The notes under the pieces were generated by a model. It worked only from the letters and a program-made list of their open reading frames with translations, did no database searches and was not told the origin of the DNA. Shown one piece after another: positions 13,801-22,241 of a stretch of 24,265 nt of DNA (position 1 is its first letter; each line of letters starts with the position of its first letter). The translations under genes were made by a program, and so were the position numbers. This DNA comes from a virus: IMG/VR virus record IMGVR_UViG_3300030329_003769, positions 1-24,265 of that record; one strand, written 5' to 3'.

Positions 13801-16800
13801 TTTCAAAGACATCGGCCCCAAAGAAGGTGCGCAGAATCTCTTCCCAGGACTCTTCGAGGACATAGACAGCCGCACGATCAACCGCGACTTTCCTAATCTC
13901 TGCTGTCACGCCCTTCTGCCCCAAGCCCTCCACTGCCTTTCCAGCACCCGCCTGATAAGCGGCGTAGTAATAGGCTTGGCTCTCAGTCATGCCGAGCTGG
14001 TCTTGAAGATGCCTGACCTGATGCTCCAGCTTTTCAACCGCCGACCTTACGAGTGCGTCCGTGCGCCGTCCCACGACGTTGTTTAGGCCGACCTGACCAC
14101 GATCTTTGTTGCCCTTCAGGCGAGCAGCCTCCGCACGAACCTCTTTGTAGAGGTTGTCGCTCAAGGCGCCACGCTCTCTCTTGAGCGTATTCCACGCCTC
14201 CTGCCAGGCAAACGGCACAAGCTGTTGGTCCAGCTCACCACCGTCTGCCCTCTTGACTTCCCTCTTGAAGACCTTCCTTACGCGGTTCATCGCTTTAGCG
14301 ATTTGCTGCCCACCCAACTCCTTGACGATGGTGCTGGCGTCATCGACCTTGGGGCCCCACCCCCCGCGATAGCCAAACAACGAAGTCCTGCTGACCCTCG
14401 CCTCCGGTGCGGACTCCAGCCCGATGTTGACGCCAGGGGCCCGTGCACGCTCTGTCTGCCGCCCCTCGAACAGCGCCTCTTTCGCGCGACTGCCCAGCAC
14501 ATCCTCAAACGCCCGGGTCAAAAGGGCGTCCTGGACGAGCCCATGCTCGATGGCGTTCAGCTCTTCCCCAGCCTCAAGCCTCCTCACGATAGCCTTGAGC
14601 TTGGCAGATCGTTCCACGTTGCCCGCACCAATGGCCGCCTCGAACCGCCGGGCAGTAGCTGGGTCAGAGTAGCGATACCAGTTGTCGCCGCCTAAATCCT
14701 GAGCAGCGACCTTTTGGTTTGTGACGGTCCAACCATCAGGCCCATCACGACTCACCCGGCTCGCGACTGCGTCGTATACCTCTTTAGTCAGCAGCTTCCG
14801 GGGAGCCATCAAGGTCTTCGTTATGAAGGTCATGTCCCTTGGGACAGCGTTTTCCAGCGTGGCCTCTACCGCCCGACCAGCTGCGGCAGACGCAGCCCGG
14901 TGGACTTCTTGTGGGGAGGTGGCGAGCGTTACGCTGTTGAACGGCTTGTCTCCCAAGCGCCGGTTCAAGATGCGGCTGAGGGACCCCTCGGCCCGAACGG
15001 CAGCCTTGCTGTCTGCTGCACGTAGAACCTGGGAGCCCACCTCATGGATAGCCCCCATCACGGGCCTGGCGTTACGGATGGGGATCGCTCCCCCAGTCGG
15101 AAAGACGTCCTCGATGACGTCCTTCACCTTTTCAGTGTGCTCTCCACGAGCAATCCTCTCCACCCGCTGGATACCCCTGATGTAGGCGCGGTCCAAGCCG
15201 TGAGCATCAACCTTGTCGAGGATGCGATTGGCTTTCGCCATCTCGGAAAGTTCAGCAGAAGCATCAATGGTGCGCGCCACATCTGAGTAGGCGGACGCGA
15301 TGTGAGACGAGGTCGCTACCGACAGCTTGCGCTTCTCGGTCCGTGTGAGGGCGTGGTTCCTGTCTCGGTTCAGCAGGCCCGCGTCTTGGAGTAGAAGCCT
15401 CGCCTGGGGGCTGTTCTCTGCCAAGTCACTGAGCTGGCCAACAGTGATGGGTCCATCGCCTGCCACTCGAACAGCGGCGGCCAAGGAGTAGGGGGCGATG
15501 GTGTGCTCTGCGACCGTCTCCCCTACGACACGACTCACGCTGTTGACATCTTTGAGGACATCGAGCGCGTCACGATCTAAGTCAACGTGCTCGTTAAGCT
15601 CCTGCGTGATGCGGATCACCTTCGCGCGATTGGCCGCCTCGGTCGGGTCAGCCACCACCGCAGCAATCTTGTTTACAGCGGTGGGCGCCTTTCCGGTTGC
15701 ACGAGCAGCACGAGCAGCACCCTTGGCCGCCTTACCGATTGCGGCAAAAGGACCTATCCCGTATGGGACCTCTCCGATAATCCCCATCCAAAAGGGCATA
15801 TCAGGCCCAGTGTTACGAAACTCCAAATAGTCCTCAGCAAGAACGCCATACCCGGGCTGAAGCTCGTACTCACTTCCCTCACCGAAGTCTGCGACATACG
15901 CCGGGATGCTCATCAGTTCATCACCCAGGCTCCTCCCCCGGGCGAGGGCGTGCGCTGTCCTGGCGATGAAGCTGCCCGACTGTGCGGCGGCGCGATGGGC
16001 GGTGGGGTCTACGCCTGAAGCGGCCCCTCTCTGGATCGCCTGAAAGGGAACCGGTAGTGATGCGAGCGCACCAAACCGTCCAGTCCTGCCACCAGCTGCG
16101 TGGTGGATCGATCCGGTCGTATACCGCTCGACTTCCTCTTCGGTAAACCCGGATTCAAGCAGACTATCCCGCATAAAGCGGTGGATCTGATAGGCCGCAT
16201 CGTTGGGGTTGACCGGCTCTCCGGTCTCAGGGTCCTGCTCCCAGAACAACGGAGCATATTGAAGGACAGCTTCATTCACAGCTGTAGGCACTATCCCCGA
16301 GACACGCAGCATCGCCGCCAGCGGAGTCTCAATGATCCGCCCACTTCCCCGCTCCCGCACCGACAACAGATTCTTGATCGCCGGCTCTGAAGTATCGACT
16401 ATCTGCTCTTCAAGCAGACGCTGACCCTGCTCGTCTAAGACAAGGCCACCAGAAGCCTTGAAGCGCTTTACGTTCTCCCACGCCTTGGCCTCCTGCATCC
16501 TTTTGATTTGCTCAGGAGTTAGCGCTTCCTGCCGCGCCATCGATTCCCAGGCAAGCTCAGCATCTGTCGGGTCACGAAGCTCACCCGTCTCAGGGTCCTC
16601 GTACTTCTTGACCAGGATGGTCTTCGTAGGATCACCAGGCCACGGCTCATCCACCTCCACGATCTTTGAGCGCCTGTACCAAGGCGGAACAAAGGGCAGA
16701 TATTGGTCCGCAAAGCCACCAATACCCGTCGAGGTGCGCTGCCCCTGAACATCTACAGCGCGCTCGCCACGCTCAAGAGCCTCCGCTCGCGCCTGATCCC

Positions 16801-17467
16801 ACGCAGGCTTTTCAATAAGCCGCCTGTGCGCCTCCTCTTCCGCAGCCGTCTTGCCAAAGCCTTCATTCACCTGAAGATGGTGCACCAGCTCCCTGATCTC
16901 AGCGTTTAGTTTGCGACCCTCTTCAATCTTCTTGATGGACAGATCCAGCCGGCGACGCTCCAGTTCCCAAGCCCGCTTACGCACCGCGTCTCGCGTTTGG
17001 GTCTCAGCAGCGCTCAAAGCCTTAAACGCCTCTTCGCGACCGGTGCCAAACGGCCTCTTAGAACCACCGGGAGGAGCCACCCACCGCAGCCCCGACTGAG
17101 ACTGGGGCACAAGGGGCTGGTTGGGGTCCCGCTCGCGAGTCTCATCCTCGATCGGTCGAGGATTCGTTATCGGAGACTCAGGATACTCATACTCCCAGAG
17201 CACTGGGGGAGACTCAGGAAGGTCTCGAAGCGCACGTTCTACGAACAGCTTCTCCTCATCAGCCTTCGCTTTACTGATGTCAGCCGTTGTCATTCCAACA
17301 AATGGACTGTCGCTGGCCATGGGAGCGCCCGGAGGAGGACTCCACGCGGGCGGTGCGGGGCTCTTTACCTGCTCCCCCTGCGCACCCTTCATGCTACGAA
17401 ACAGCTCTACAGCTTCCTGATCGCCGTTCTCCTCTGCCCTCTGGATCATCTCGTCGAGGGTGGGCAT
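10871..17467 (-). CDS. Giant internal virion (ejection) protein, T7 gp16-like position, 2198 aa
   Basis: At 2198 aa this is the largest gene of the window. It starts MPTLDEMIQRAEENGDQEAV and is mostly helical, charged and low in Cys, with long coiled-coil-like stretches. Hydrophobic, Gly/Ala-rich patches occur near 555-590 (GIIGEVPYGIGPFAAIG) and 1680-1745 (GGLLGGGLYLGVY ... LLTAPIIGLTTVGAANAI). Near 1892-1926, DYGRVPAAIRNNLNRYVLFATF resembles the C-terminal part of large polyvalent phage proteins. I see no lytic transglycosylase, protease or RNA polymerase motif. It follows 279- and 529-aa proteins, giving the small-medium-large series of T7 gp14-gp15-gp16, which are ejected into the cell and form a trans-envelope channel. 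An injected protein is therefore the best inference. Start overlaps the previous stop as TAATG. Confidence 0.7.
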   Translation of the reverse strand: MPTLDEMIQRAEENGDQEAVELFRSMKGAQGEQVKSPAPPAWSPPPGAPMASDSPFVGMTTADISKAKADEEKLFVERALRDLPESPPVLWEYEYPESPITNPRPIEDETRERDPNQPLVPQSQSGLRWVAPPGGSKRPFGTGREEAFKALSAAETQTRDAVRKRAWELERRRLDLSIKKIEEGRKLNAEIRELVHHLQVNEGFGKTAAEEEAHRRLIEKPAWDQARAEALERGERAVDVQGQRTSTGIGGFADQYLPFVPPWYRRSKIVEVDEPWPGDPTKTILVKKYEDPETGELRDPTDAELAWESMARQEALTPEQIKRMQEAKAWENVKRFKASGGLVLDEQGQRLLEEQIVDTSEPAIKNLLSVRERGSGRIIETPLAAMLRVSGIVPTAVNEAVLQYAPLFWEQDPETGEPVNPNDAAYQIHRFMRDSLLESGFTEEEVERYTTGSIHHAAGGRTGRFGALASLPVPFQAIQRGAASGVDPTAHRAAAQSGSFIARTAHALARGRSLGDELMSIPAYVADFGEGSEYELQPGYGVLAEDYLEFRNTGPDMPFWMGIIGEVPYGIGPFAAIGKAAKGAARAARATGKAPTAVNKIAAVVADPTEAANRAKVIRITQELNEHVDLDRDALDVLKDVNSVSRVVGETVAEHTIAPYSLAAAVRVAGDGPITVGQLSDLAENSPQARLLLQDAGLLNRDRNHALTRTEKRKLSVATSSHIASAYSDVARTIDASAELSEMAKANRILDKVDAHGLDRAYIRGIQRVERIARGEHTEKVKDVIEDVFPTGGAIPIRNARPVMGAIHEVGSQVLRAADSKAAVRAEGSLSRILNRRLGDKPFNSVTLATSPQEVHRAASAAAGRAVEATLENAVPRDMTFITKTLMAPRKLLTKEVYDAVASRVSRDGPDGWTVTNQKVAAQDLGGDNWYRYSDPATARRFEAAIGAGNVERSAKLKAIVRRLEAGEELNAIEHGLVQDALLTRAFEDVLGSRAKEALFEGRQTERARAPGVNIGLESAPEARVSRTSLFGYRGGWGPKVDDASTIVKELGGQQIAKAMNRVRKVFKREVKRADGGELDQQLVPFAWQEAWNTLKRERGALSDNLYKEVRAEAARLKGNKDRGQVGLNNVVGRRTDALVRSAVEKLEHQVRHLQDQLGMTESQAYYYAAYQAGAGKAVEGLGQKGVTAEIRKVAVDRAAVYVLEESWEEILRTFFGADVFEKLKAAGVVDRMILKPSPKGRPGTGPRAVLEDWKIDAARARREKSPVPPRPNLGASAYRDITTADLRDIIEEIRAADTSLKGMGLQRGLPGYGIDAIADTLFGWALGVDDKLLIRRVVEQLRRDDPGVFVDLMPSLEGARPDRVVTTARFPLDVRGSVLRALGAKPQDPAYQAAVAAGRKADGNFEVTRNGTFEPLVGGPGSGSVIHALDNMSGALNIGMNPAARLNVAENTLMKALERGAVRATSDEMTDVMTDVFGEGGVSLEVGGGRELQKRTVSEHVKGLLEQYRGKLKASPLSGLGEALDPEDAIDVAYNNDVDKLFARLMRDIPDDQLVPIISNAIIDQATKTYVAPLVEEMATSHRMMGHTPGAMKGDAGNLQQMAAKMDLNDPALMVLGSQWNEAAAALKESAASGKLARNLEQLKQAERWTTFRSKKLLSAAKAGSATSFALHLLADVVTTSRRYAAGGLLGGGLYLGVYEHDKDLAIPYVVPAPNTRYIGMNLLTAPIIGLTTVGAANAIRMPIGAGARSQAGDVGQELRRIAGKPLVNANAKLSPSDIMFTSDTGRSWTRQELDDAIGRNNILISRGQVEFNDSFNTELIRAAGVMADGTSLPPGVRGVARRIARELDPTATGFAQYVANATDKAFRENMFATALKDGMTEAQAARLARAVVLDYGRVPAAIRNNLNRYVLFATFRFVNTVEMMESLARDPKQFVRMVNFMDNHQQRNDAGMLGPDYARVRPLLSDQYIVDEGLSAAIYGPSMPNMEAFADMTNLASYLLQTTSKNNRFWERAGETVVEENLAPIISGIVSEVMLSDRKEGSLGYKVPTPVVEWAIRNGPNTTWPYLKRVFNITPTGPESAKVEKPGRGSAIDPQDPEAGHREYYFSTPEDEANFTRVMMALMQLGVQRTTTDWTKTSMGMLGNEFTFPGARALANPMLFMAGAETPITLPDPARALYFNAKRMGRLHKKADPNAP

Positions 17468-19056
17468 TAGAGCGCGCCATCATCAAATCTGTTTTCGATG
17501 AACCCTGGGTCAAGAGTCTGAGTTTTAGCCTGACGCTTGTAGTTCGCCGCACCGATGTAGGAGTACGCCCGCCGTCGCCTATCTGAGCTGTTGGGGTACT
17601 TCTTGTTCAGCACATCGACAAGGCTATTGTGGTCCATGGCGCCCTGGTTTTGATCAATCCAGCTCTGCGCAAACGTCTCGACCTCGTCTCGTGGGCTGAC
17701 GGATTCACCCGGCTCGTCCGATACTCGACGGAGTGCGTAGGGCAGAACCTCAGCCAGCATTGGAGACTGCGCAGCCGCCTGGGCAAGCACCTCTGGGGGC
17801 ACATACGGAAGCGCCGCGCCACGACTGCCCGTTGCGTCCAGGGTCCTCCGGGCAGCCGATACGCCAGGCGAGGGCGCATCCTCGATGGCGCCGATCTGTT
17901 CGTTCACCCGTGCAAGGTTCGCAAGCTCGCGCAAGTAGGACTGGTCGTAGAACACTGACACGCCACGAGGAAGGCGTTCTGCTGTGCGCCCACGCTCATA
18001 CGCCGCTGTCGCGGCATCAAAGTCCTCGCCCAACTCCTCGCGCGTAGCGATCCCATCGTCACTTAGGGCTTCGATGTAGCGCCCCAAGAACGCCTGCTCT
18101 TCTTGGGAGAGGGGTTCGGGGATGCCCAACGCCGCACGACGGGCGGACTCAGCGGCCTTTAGTTCTGTAATCTCATTAGGAGTCTTGCCGGCGTACCTCT
18201 TTAGTTCCTTTTCCTGCCAACCCTCACCACCAGGCGCCCCCGCAGCCATCATGGCGTTCTTCTCGTTCTCAAGAACAGTCCAAGGATGGATGCCACTCTT
18301 CAAGGAGTCTTGAACAAAGTTCGCCTGATCCCCCATTCCTGATGCGTAGGCCACGGTACTCATGATTTCTTTGGCGGCGGACGGAAGTTCGCCACTGACC
18401 GAATCACGCCTAAACATGTCTGGAAAATGCTCATCGAACTTCTGATAAGCATAGGTCATTGCGACCTTTTTCTGAGCACTTGTGAGCTTTTTCGGCAACT
18501 TGCTAAGAAGCATCTGCCACGCCTTGTCTGTCTCCACCTGAACCCTGGCTGAGGTGGGGGGAGTACCCTTAGCGTTTATCAAGGGATGAATGATTTGATT
18601 CACCCAGGATTGAATATAGGGAGGCACCGCGTACTCTTCTCGAACCTCCCGAGCAGCATCGATCCCGATCTTGGCGACCCTGTCCATGTGTTCGTAGGAG
18701 TGCTTGGTCGCGTCAACCCAGTCGCCCACTCCGGCGCCACGACGCCCCTGAGCCCCCCTCGCAAAACCGCTCGACCCTGCACCCGTTCTGCCCGACGGGC
18801 CGAGTCCGGTCTCTCGGAAGCGGGCCAGCACACCCAGGCTTCGGTCCCGCTCTTCATAGAGGATCTTCGCCTTTTCGCTTGCCTGCTTGGCCTGAAACTG
18901 CTCATCGTTCAGGATCTGCTGGTACAGCGCCTGCTGCATCGCACCAGGGTGGTACCTCCCGTACAACTCCATGGCGAGCCGAGTGTTCGCGGCAAGATCC
19001 TGCGTGATGAAGGACCTTGGGACATAGGACGGATAAATGGGCTTAGGAAGTGGCAT
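17467..19056 (-). CDS. Internal virion protein, T7 gp15-like position (529 aa)
   Basis: Translation is coupled at both ends by TAATG overlaps (19056 and 17467). After a Pro-rich start (MPLPKPIYPSYVPRSF), residues 20-75 form a Gln/Ala/Lys-rich helix (AMQQALYQQILNDEQFQAKQ). A Gly/Ser/Arg-rich flexible stretch follows near 84-112, then a largely helical body to about 500 and a basic end. No enzymatic motif or membrane span is seen. Position between the gp14-like and giant genes and the helical composition suggest a core or ejection protein. Sequence identity with T7 gp15 is not apparent, so this is a context call. Confidence 0.6.
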   Translation of the reverse strand: MPLPKPIYPSYVPRSFITQDLAANTRLAMELYGRYHPGAMQQALYQQILNDEQFQAKQASEKAKILYEERDRSLGVLARFRETGLGPSGRTGAGSSGFARGAQGRRGAGVGDWVDATKHSYEHMDRVAKIGIDAAREVREEYAVPPYIQSWVNQIIHPLINAKGTPPTSARVQVETDKAWQMLLSKLPKKLTSAQKKVAMTYAYQKFDEHFPDMFRRDSVSGELPSAAKEIMSTVAYASGMGDQANFVQDSLKSGIHPWTVLENEKNAMMAAGAPGGEGWQEKELKRYAGKTPNEITELKAAESARRAALGIPEPLSQEEQAFLGRYIEALSDDGIATREELGEDFDAATAAYERGRTAERLPRGVSVFYDQSYLRELANLARVNEQIGAIEDAPSPGVSAARRTLDATGSRGAALPYVPPEVLAQAAAQSPMLAEVLPYALRRVSDEPGESVSPRDEVETFAQSWIDQNQGAMDHNSLVDVLNKKYPNSSDRRRRAYSYIGAANYKRQAKTQTLDPGFIENRFDDGAL

Positions 19057-19895
19057 TATCGAATCCTACCAGGAATACCCAACGCCATTCGTTGTGCCTC
19101 AAGCAGCTCCAGCCGCTCCCGAGCTTGGCGCGGGGACATAAGATCAGGCGCAAAGTAGTCTCTCATTTGAGCAAGATCATCGTCGGTGATGTCTGCCTGG
19201 TAGTTGATGCTTGGATCCTTGGTATAGTCCTCGGTATAGTCCACCATCGGCGCAGGTAACGCCACCCCCCCGAGTGCCGTAAGCATGGTTGAGGCCGCCT
19301 GGGCTTGGTACAGCTTCTTCCGCCTTGCCTGCATACTGAGAGTCTGGTCAAACGCATCTGCGCTCGCCTTTGCGCCCAAGGCGCCTACCGCAACAGTCCC
19401 AGCGGTACCGGCCAGGTCAGCGAAGAACTGACGGTTCGCGCTTTTCCTGGCTGCCTCGGCGTCAGCCTTCCGCTGCGCCAACTCCATCAGTTCCTGACGC
19501 TGAGCTTCGGCCGCCAAGCGATCGGCCTCAGCAATGCGGCGAGACTCCTCATCCAACTGCCGTGCCATGGCGTCCTGTAGGCCCATCTCTTGGACGAAGA
19601 GATCGCGCCCGCTTAGCACCCCTCCAGACGCGGCAGAAGCCGCCTGAAGCTGCCTGGCTTGCTGCTGGGCGGACAGGCTGGCGCGCTGGGCAACACCGGC
19701 CGCCTCCATCTCAGCGCGACGTCCCTCGTCAAGCCCAAACCCCAACTCTCTTCGCCGCTCCAGCTCTGCCAAGCGCCGTTCGTACTCTCCAGGGAACATC
19801 CCCTTTGCGCGAGCACGGGCTCCGGCCAAGCCGAAAGCAGCGCTGCCAACACCGGCAAGGCCAGCGGCGATCGGGATTGCAATGGCAGCAGGCAT
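19056..19895 (-). CDS. Internal virion protein, T7 gp14-like position (279 aa)
   Basis: The N-terminus MPAAIAIPIAAGLAGVGSAAFGLAG (1-25) is a membrane-like Ala/Gly helix. Next is a long Ala/Gln/Glu/Arg coiled coil (about 38-165; RQLQAASAASGG, ESRRIAEADRLAAEAQRQEL), a second small hydrophobic patch (TAGTVAVGALGAKAS, about 170-184) and an acidic region with a tandem YTEDYT repeat (about 221-226). This layout is typical of the smallest podovirus ejection protein, which inserts in the host outer membrane. It is first of the 279-529-2198-aa series. AGGAG lies 5 nt upstream of ATG 19895; the gene starts 2 nt after the previous stop. Confidence 0.65.
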   Translation of the reverse strand: MPAAIAIPIAAGLAGVGSAAFGLAGARARAKGMFPGEYERRLAELERRRELGFGLDEGRRAEMEAAGVAQRASLSAQQQARQLQAASAASGGVLSGRDLFVQEMGLQDAMARQLDEESRRIAEADRLAAEAQRQELMELAQRKADAEAARKSANRQFFADLAGTAGTVAVGALGAKASADAFDQTLSMQARRKKLYQAQAASTMLTALGGVALPAPMVDYTEDYTKDPSINYQADITDDDLAQMRDYFAPDLMSPRQARERLELLEAQRMALGIPGRIR

Positions 19896-19897
19896 GG

Positions 19898-20617
19898 CTA
19901 CTCCTGATAGTACGCTTCGATCGAAACGCCCCAGTTGATGATAGCAGAGCGGTCAATCGTGCTCACATGAGCCAGCCCGATAGTGAGCTTGTTGACAGCG
20001 CCATAAATCCGCACACCGGACATGTTGCCGTAGCCCTGCATGACATAGGGTTCTTCGGGCCCGGCGGGTGGGTTTTGGGGCTGGAAGCCCACGTGGTTTT
20101 GGATGACTTCCTGACAGGACGAGGAGATGGTTGACATTGAGCCGGTGCCTGGGATTAGACCACTTATGGTGTAGTCCATGACGTACAAGTAGGCATCGCT
20201 CCCCAGCGAGCGCGGTCCATTGTCGGGGCCGTTCATCGATTCCATCCACCAGTGGAAGATGACCGTTGCTCTCTTGCGCAGATCGACCGTGAACGTCGTT
20301 TGGGGGATTACCGCAACCGTTCGGAACGAAGCGCCATATCGCTTTCCGGTAAGAAAGCCTGTGCCAAACTGACAGCGGACAAGCGCACCGCCATCCCACT
20401 GAGATCCCTGAATCCCTGACACGCCGTGCTGGACTCCCTGAAAGGGCTCCACGATCGGCTGCTGGATGTGTCTGGTCTCAACCCAGGGATTGTTCTCCAG
20501 ATCCCCAACGACCACTCCCTCGTGAAGGTAGACCTTCAGAGCGTTGTCGTTTCCACGAACATCAGTCGCGGTGAGGTTGTTCCCGTCAACGAAGGTGTGT
20601 GGTTTCGTATACGCCAT
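19898..20617 (-). CDS. Virion protein, third of three similar tail-region proteins (239 aa)
   Basis: ATG 20617 lies in a TGATG overlap with the previous stop; the open frame further upstream is only a shadow. The protein begins MAYTKPHTFVDGNNLTATDV, a form common at the start of phage tail-region proteins (a short lead, then a 'D-G-x-x-L-x-A-x-D' segment). The rest is beta-rich: TFTVDLRKRATVIFHWWMES (about 115-134), SDAYLYVMDYTISGLIPG and a C-terminal SAIINWGVSIEAYYQE. N-terminal layout and length range resemble the two genes upstream. Role: minor structural or fibre-base protein, by inference. Confidence 0.6.
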   Translation of the reverse strand: MAYTKPHTFVDGNNLTATDVRGNDNALKVYLHEGVVVGDLENNPWVETRHIQQPIVEPFQGVQHGVSGIQGSQWDGGALVRCQFGTGFLTGKRYGASFRTVAVIPQTTFTVDLRKRATVIFHWWMESMNGPDNGPRSLGSDAYLYVMDYTISGLIPGTGSMSTISSSCQEVIQNHVGFQPQNPPAGPEEPYVMQGYGNMSGVRIYGAVNKLTIGLAHVSTIDRSAIINWGVSIEAYYQE

Positions 20618-21543
20618 CAGCCCATGCTCATGTGGACAGCCGCCATCCTGCCCGAGAGGTACAGGAGGGTGGGATAGGTGGGCGCGATAGTGTTCCGCAG
20701 GTTGTAATCGAACGCCAGGATGTTCTCCTTGTTGCCTGTGCTTAGATGCACGGGGTGAAGGATGCCGACGAGAACAAGCCGAATACCGTAGACAGTGACC
20801 GGCGCTCCAGGCGCATGAACGTACATGCCATACGGCGCGTACCAGCCATGATCCCGACGCACACCCTGGTTCCCCGCAGGCATGTCTCCTTCGGTGCCAA
20901 AAGCATACGACGTCAGCGTCCACGGGCTGATGACCGTCGAAGCGTTCATGTCAGCAACCCGCAATCCTGTGTATGTACCGCTGTCGAAGGACGAGGTTGG
21001 GGGCGCCTGCCCGGGGACAGGGACCCAGTTGGTCAATCCCAGGCTGGTGATGTCCCACTCGATATACGCCAACCAGCAGTGGAATCCATCTGAAAGCTGT
21101 GCTGATGGAACATTATAAAGTCCGAGCGCATCAGGCGACGTATTCCAGAACGGGTCGTTATTGATATTGGTGGTTTGGACTGAAAGATTCCACCACACCC
21201 GCAAGCAATCACCACTATTGATCGTCCAGCCGCCGGCCCCGAAGTTCAGGCGGGTCTCGTTGCCGGCGCCGTCCTCGACGGGGTGGACGGTGCTCCCCCC
21301 CGCGAGTGCAGTGACTACGACTGGGGTGCTGGAGTGGCTTGTAGCGCCTGTGCCCAGCTGTACTGTATCGGTGTTCTTGATGAGCTTGACGTCAGGGGCG
21401 AGATGCGGGATTCCGAAAGCCTGATCTCTCGTGTTGTACTGATTTAGTCCACCCGCCTGGGAATAGTCGTCGTAGGTGCTGTTGAGCGTGGTGGCGTCTG
21501 TCGTTTCTCCCGCCACAACTGGGGGACGAATAATCCTGCTCAT
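20617..21543 (-). CDS. Virion protein, second of three similar tail-region proteins (308 aa)
   Basis: The ATG at 21543 has an excellent ribosome binding site (GGGAGGTGGAG) and overlaps the previous stop as ATGA; the frame from 21654 is rejected. The N-terminus reads MSRIIRPPVVAGETTDATTL, then NSTYDDYSQAGGLNQYNTRD, a pattern I associate with phage tail-region proteins. A beta-sandwich-like body follows (about 90-290, with WTINSGDCLRVWWNLSVQTT and WLAYIEWDITSLGL). Tryptophans are frequent and Lys/Cys rare. It is probably a virion surface or tail component; no enzymatic motif is visible. Confidence 0.6.
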   Translation of the reverse strand: MSRIIRPPVVAGETTDATTLNSTYDDYSQAGGLNQYNTRDQAFGIPHLAPDVKLIKNTDTVQLGTGATSHSSTPVVVTALAGGSTVHPVEDGAGNETRLNFGAGGWTINSGDCLRVWWNLSVQTTNINNDPFWNTSPDALGLYNVPSAQLSDGFHCWLAYIEWDITSLGLTNWVPVPGQAPPTSSFDSGTYTGLRVADMNASTVISPWTLTSYAFGTEGDMPAGNQGVRRDHGWYAPYGMYVHAPGAPVTVYGIRLVLVGILHPVHLSTGNKENILAFDYNLRNTIAPTYPTLLYLSGRMAAVHMSMG

Positions 21544-22241
21544 CTCCACCTCCCAATCGCGAAGATGCGGTTCCCAAACAAATGAGCCTGCATCAGGTCT
21601 AAGCCGGCAGCCGTTTCGATCGGGTCGTCTGGGCCTGCCCCGGTAGGATTCCATTGGCAGGTCAGCGTTACCGGCCCGCTTGGGAGCTGCTGGGCTCCCG
21701 AGATGGAAAAGCAGTCCATTGGCTTTGCTGGCCCGATGCGCTCGACCACGACCACTCCGTTCAGGAGAATCCTTAGTCCCCCAAACTTGTCGTTCGGGAT
21801 TCCCTTTCGGAGTGGTATGCCCGCATACGATGCCTCTTGGGTCCAGCCCCAGAACTGCTGGATGGCGGCGTTACCGTACCACTCGACGAACAGGTTTCCC
21901 CCCTTGAAGGGCTCAAGGGTGGCCTCGAACACGGTGATGAAGCCGGCGGTGTAGTTGACGTAGTTGAGTGCTCTCCACTGCTCAGTAAGGGTATCCGCGT
22001 CTGCCGCACGACGAACAGTCTGCTCGCCTTCAGCTGCGGTAATGCCGGTATCCCAGGGCGAAAACACCCAGCACTTGTGCATCGCGTTGGGCTTCAGGCG
22101 GCTTTGGGTGACGCAATCCTGTGGATATTGGGCACGGTCCAGGCCGGTAATCTGCCCCCGGAAGCTGCGGTGCTGCTCGTTGAACTGGTTCGCATCGACC
22201 ACCTGATCAGTTCGAGCGTTGTTTTTCGTCCACTGCTTCAT
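21540..22241 (-). CDS. Virion protein, first of three similar tail-region proteins (233 aa)
   Basis: The ATG at 22241 overlaps the preceding stop as ATGA, with GGGAAG about 7 nt upstream. The N-terminal 45 residues (KNNARTDQVVDANQFNEQ, then RSFRGQITGLDRAQYPQ) follow the 'D-A-x-x-x-N-x-x-x' pattern also seen in the next two genes. The middle is beta-rich (YTAGFITVFEATL, NLFVEWYGNA) and contains GGLRILLNGVVVVERIGPAK near 148-167. It sits immediately after the tail propeller-like gene. A tail-tip or nozzle-associated role is inferred from order alone. Confidence 0.6.
   Translation of the reverse strand: MKQWTKNNARTDQVVDANQFNEQHRSFRGQITGLDRAQYPQDCVTQSRLKPNAMHKCWVFSPWDTGITAAEGEQTVRRAADADTLTEQWRALNYVNYTAGFITVFEATLEPFKGGNLFVEWYGNAAIQQFWGWTQEASYAGIPLRKGIPNDKFGGLRILLNGVVVVERIGPAKPMDCFSISGAQQLPSGPVTLTCQWNPTGAGPDDPIETAAGLDLMQAHLFGNRIFAIGRWR

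Noticed and set aside
10871-17467. Virion RNA polymerase (N4-type) in the 2198-aa protein
   Set aside because: Size is suggestive, but I could not find the single-subunit RNA polymerase motifs (T/DxxGR, Rx3Kx6-7YG).
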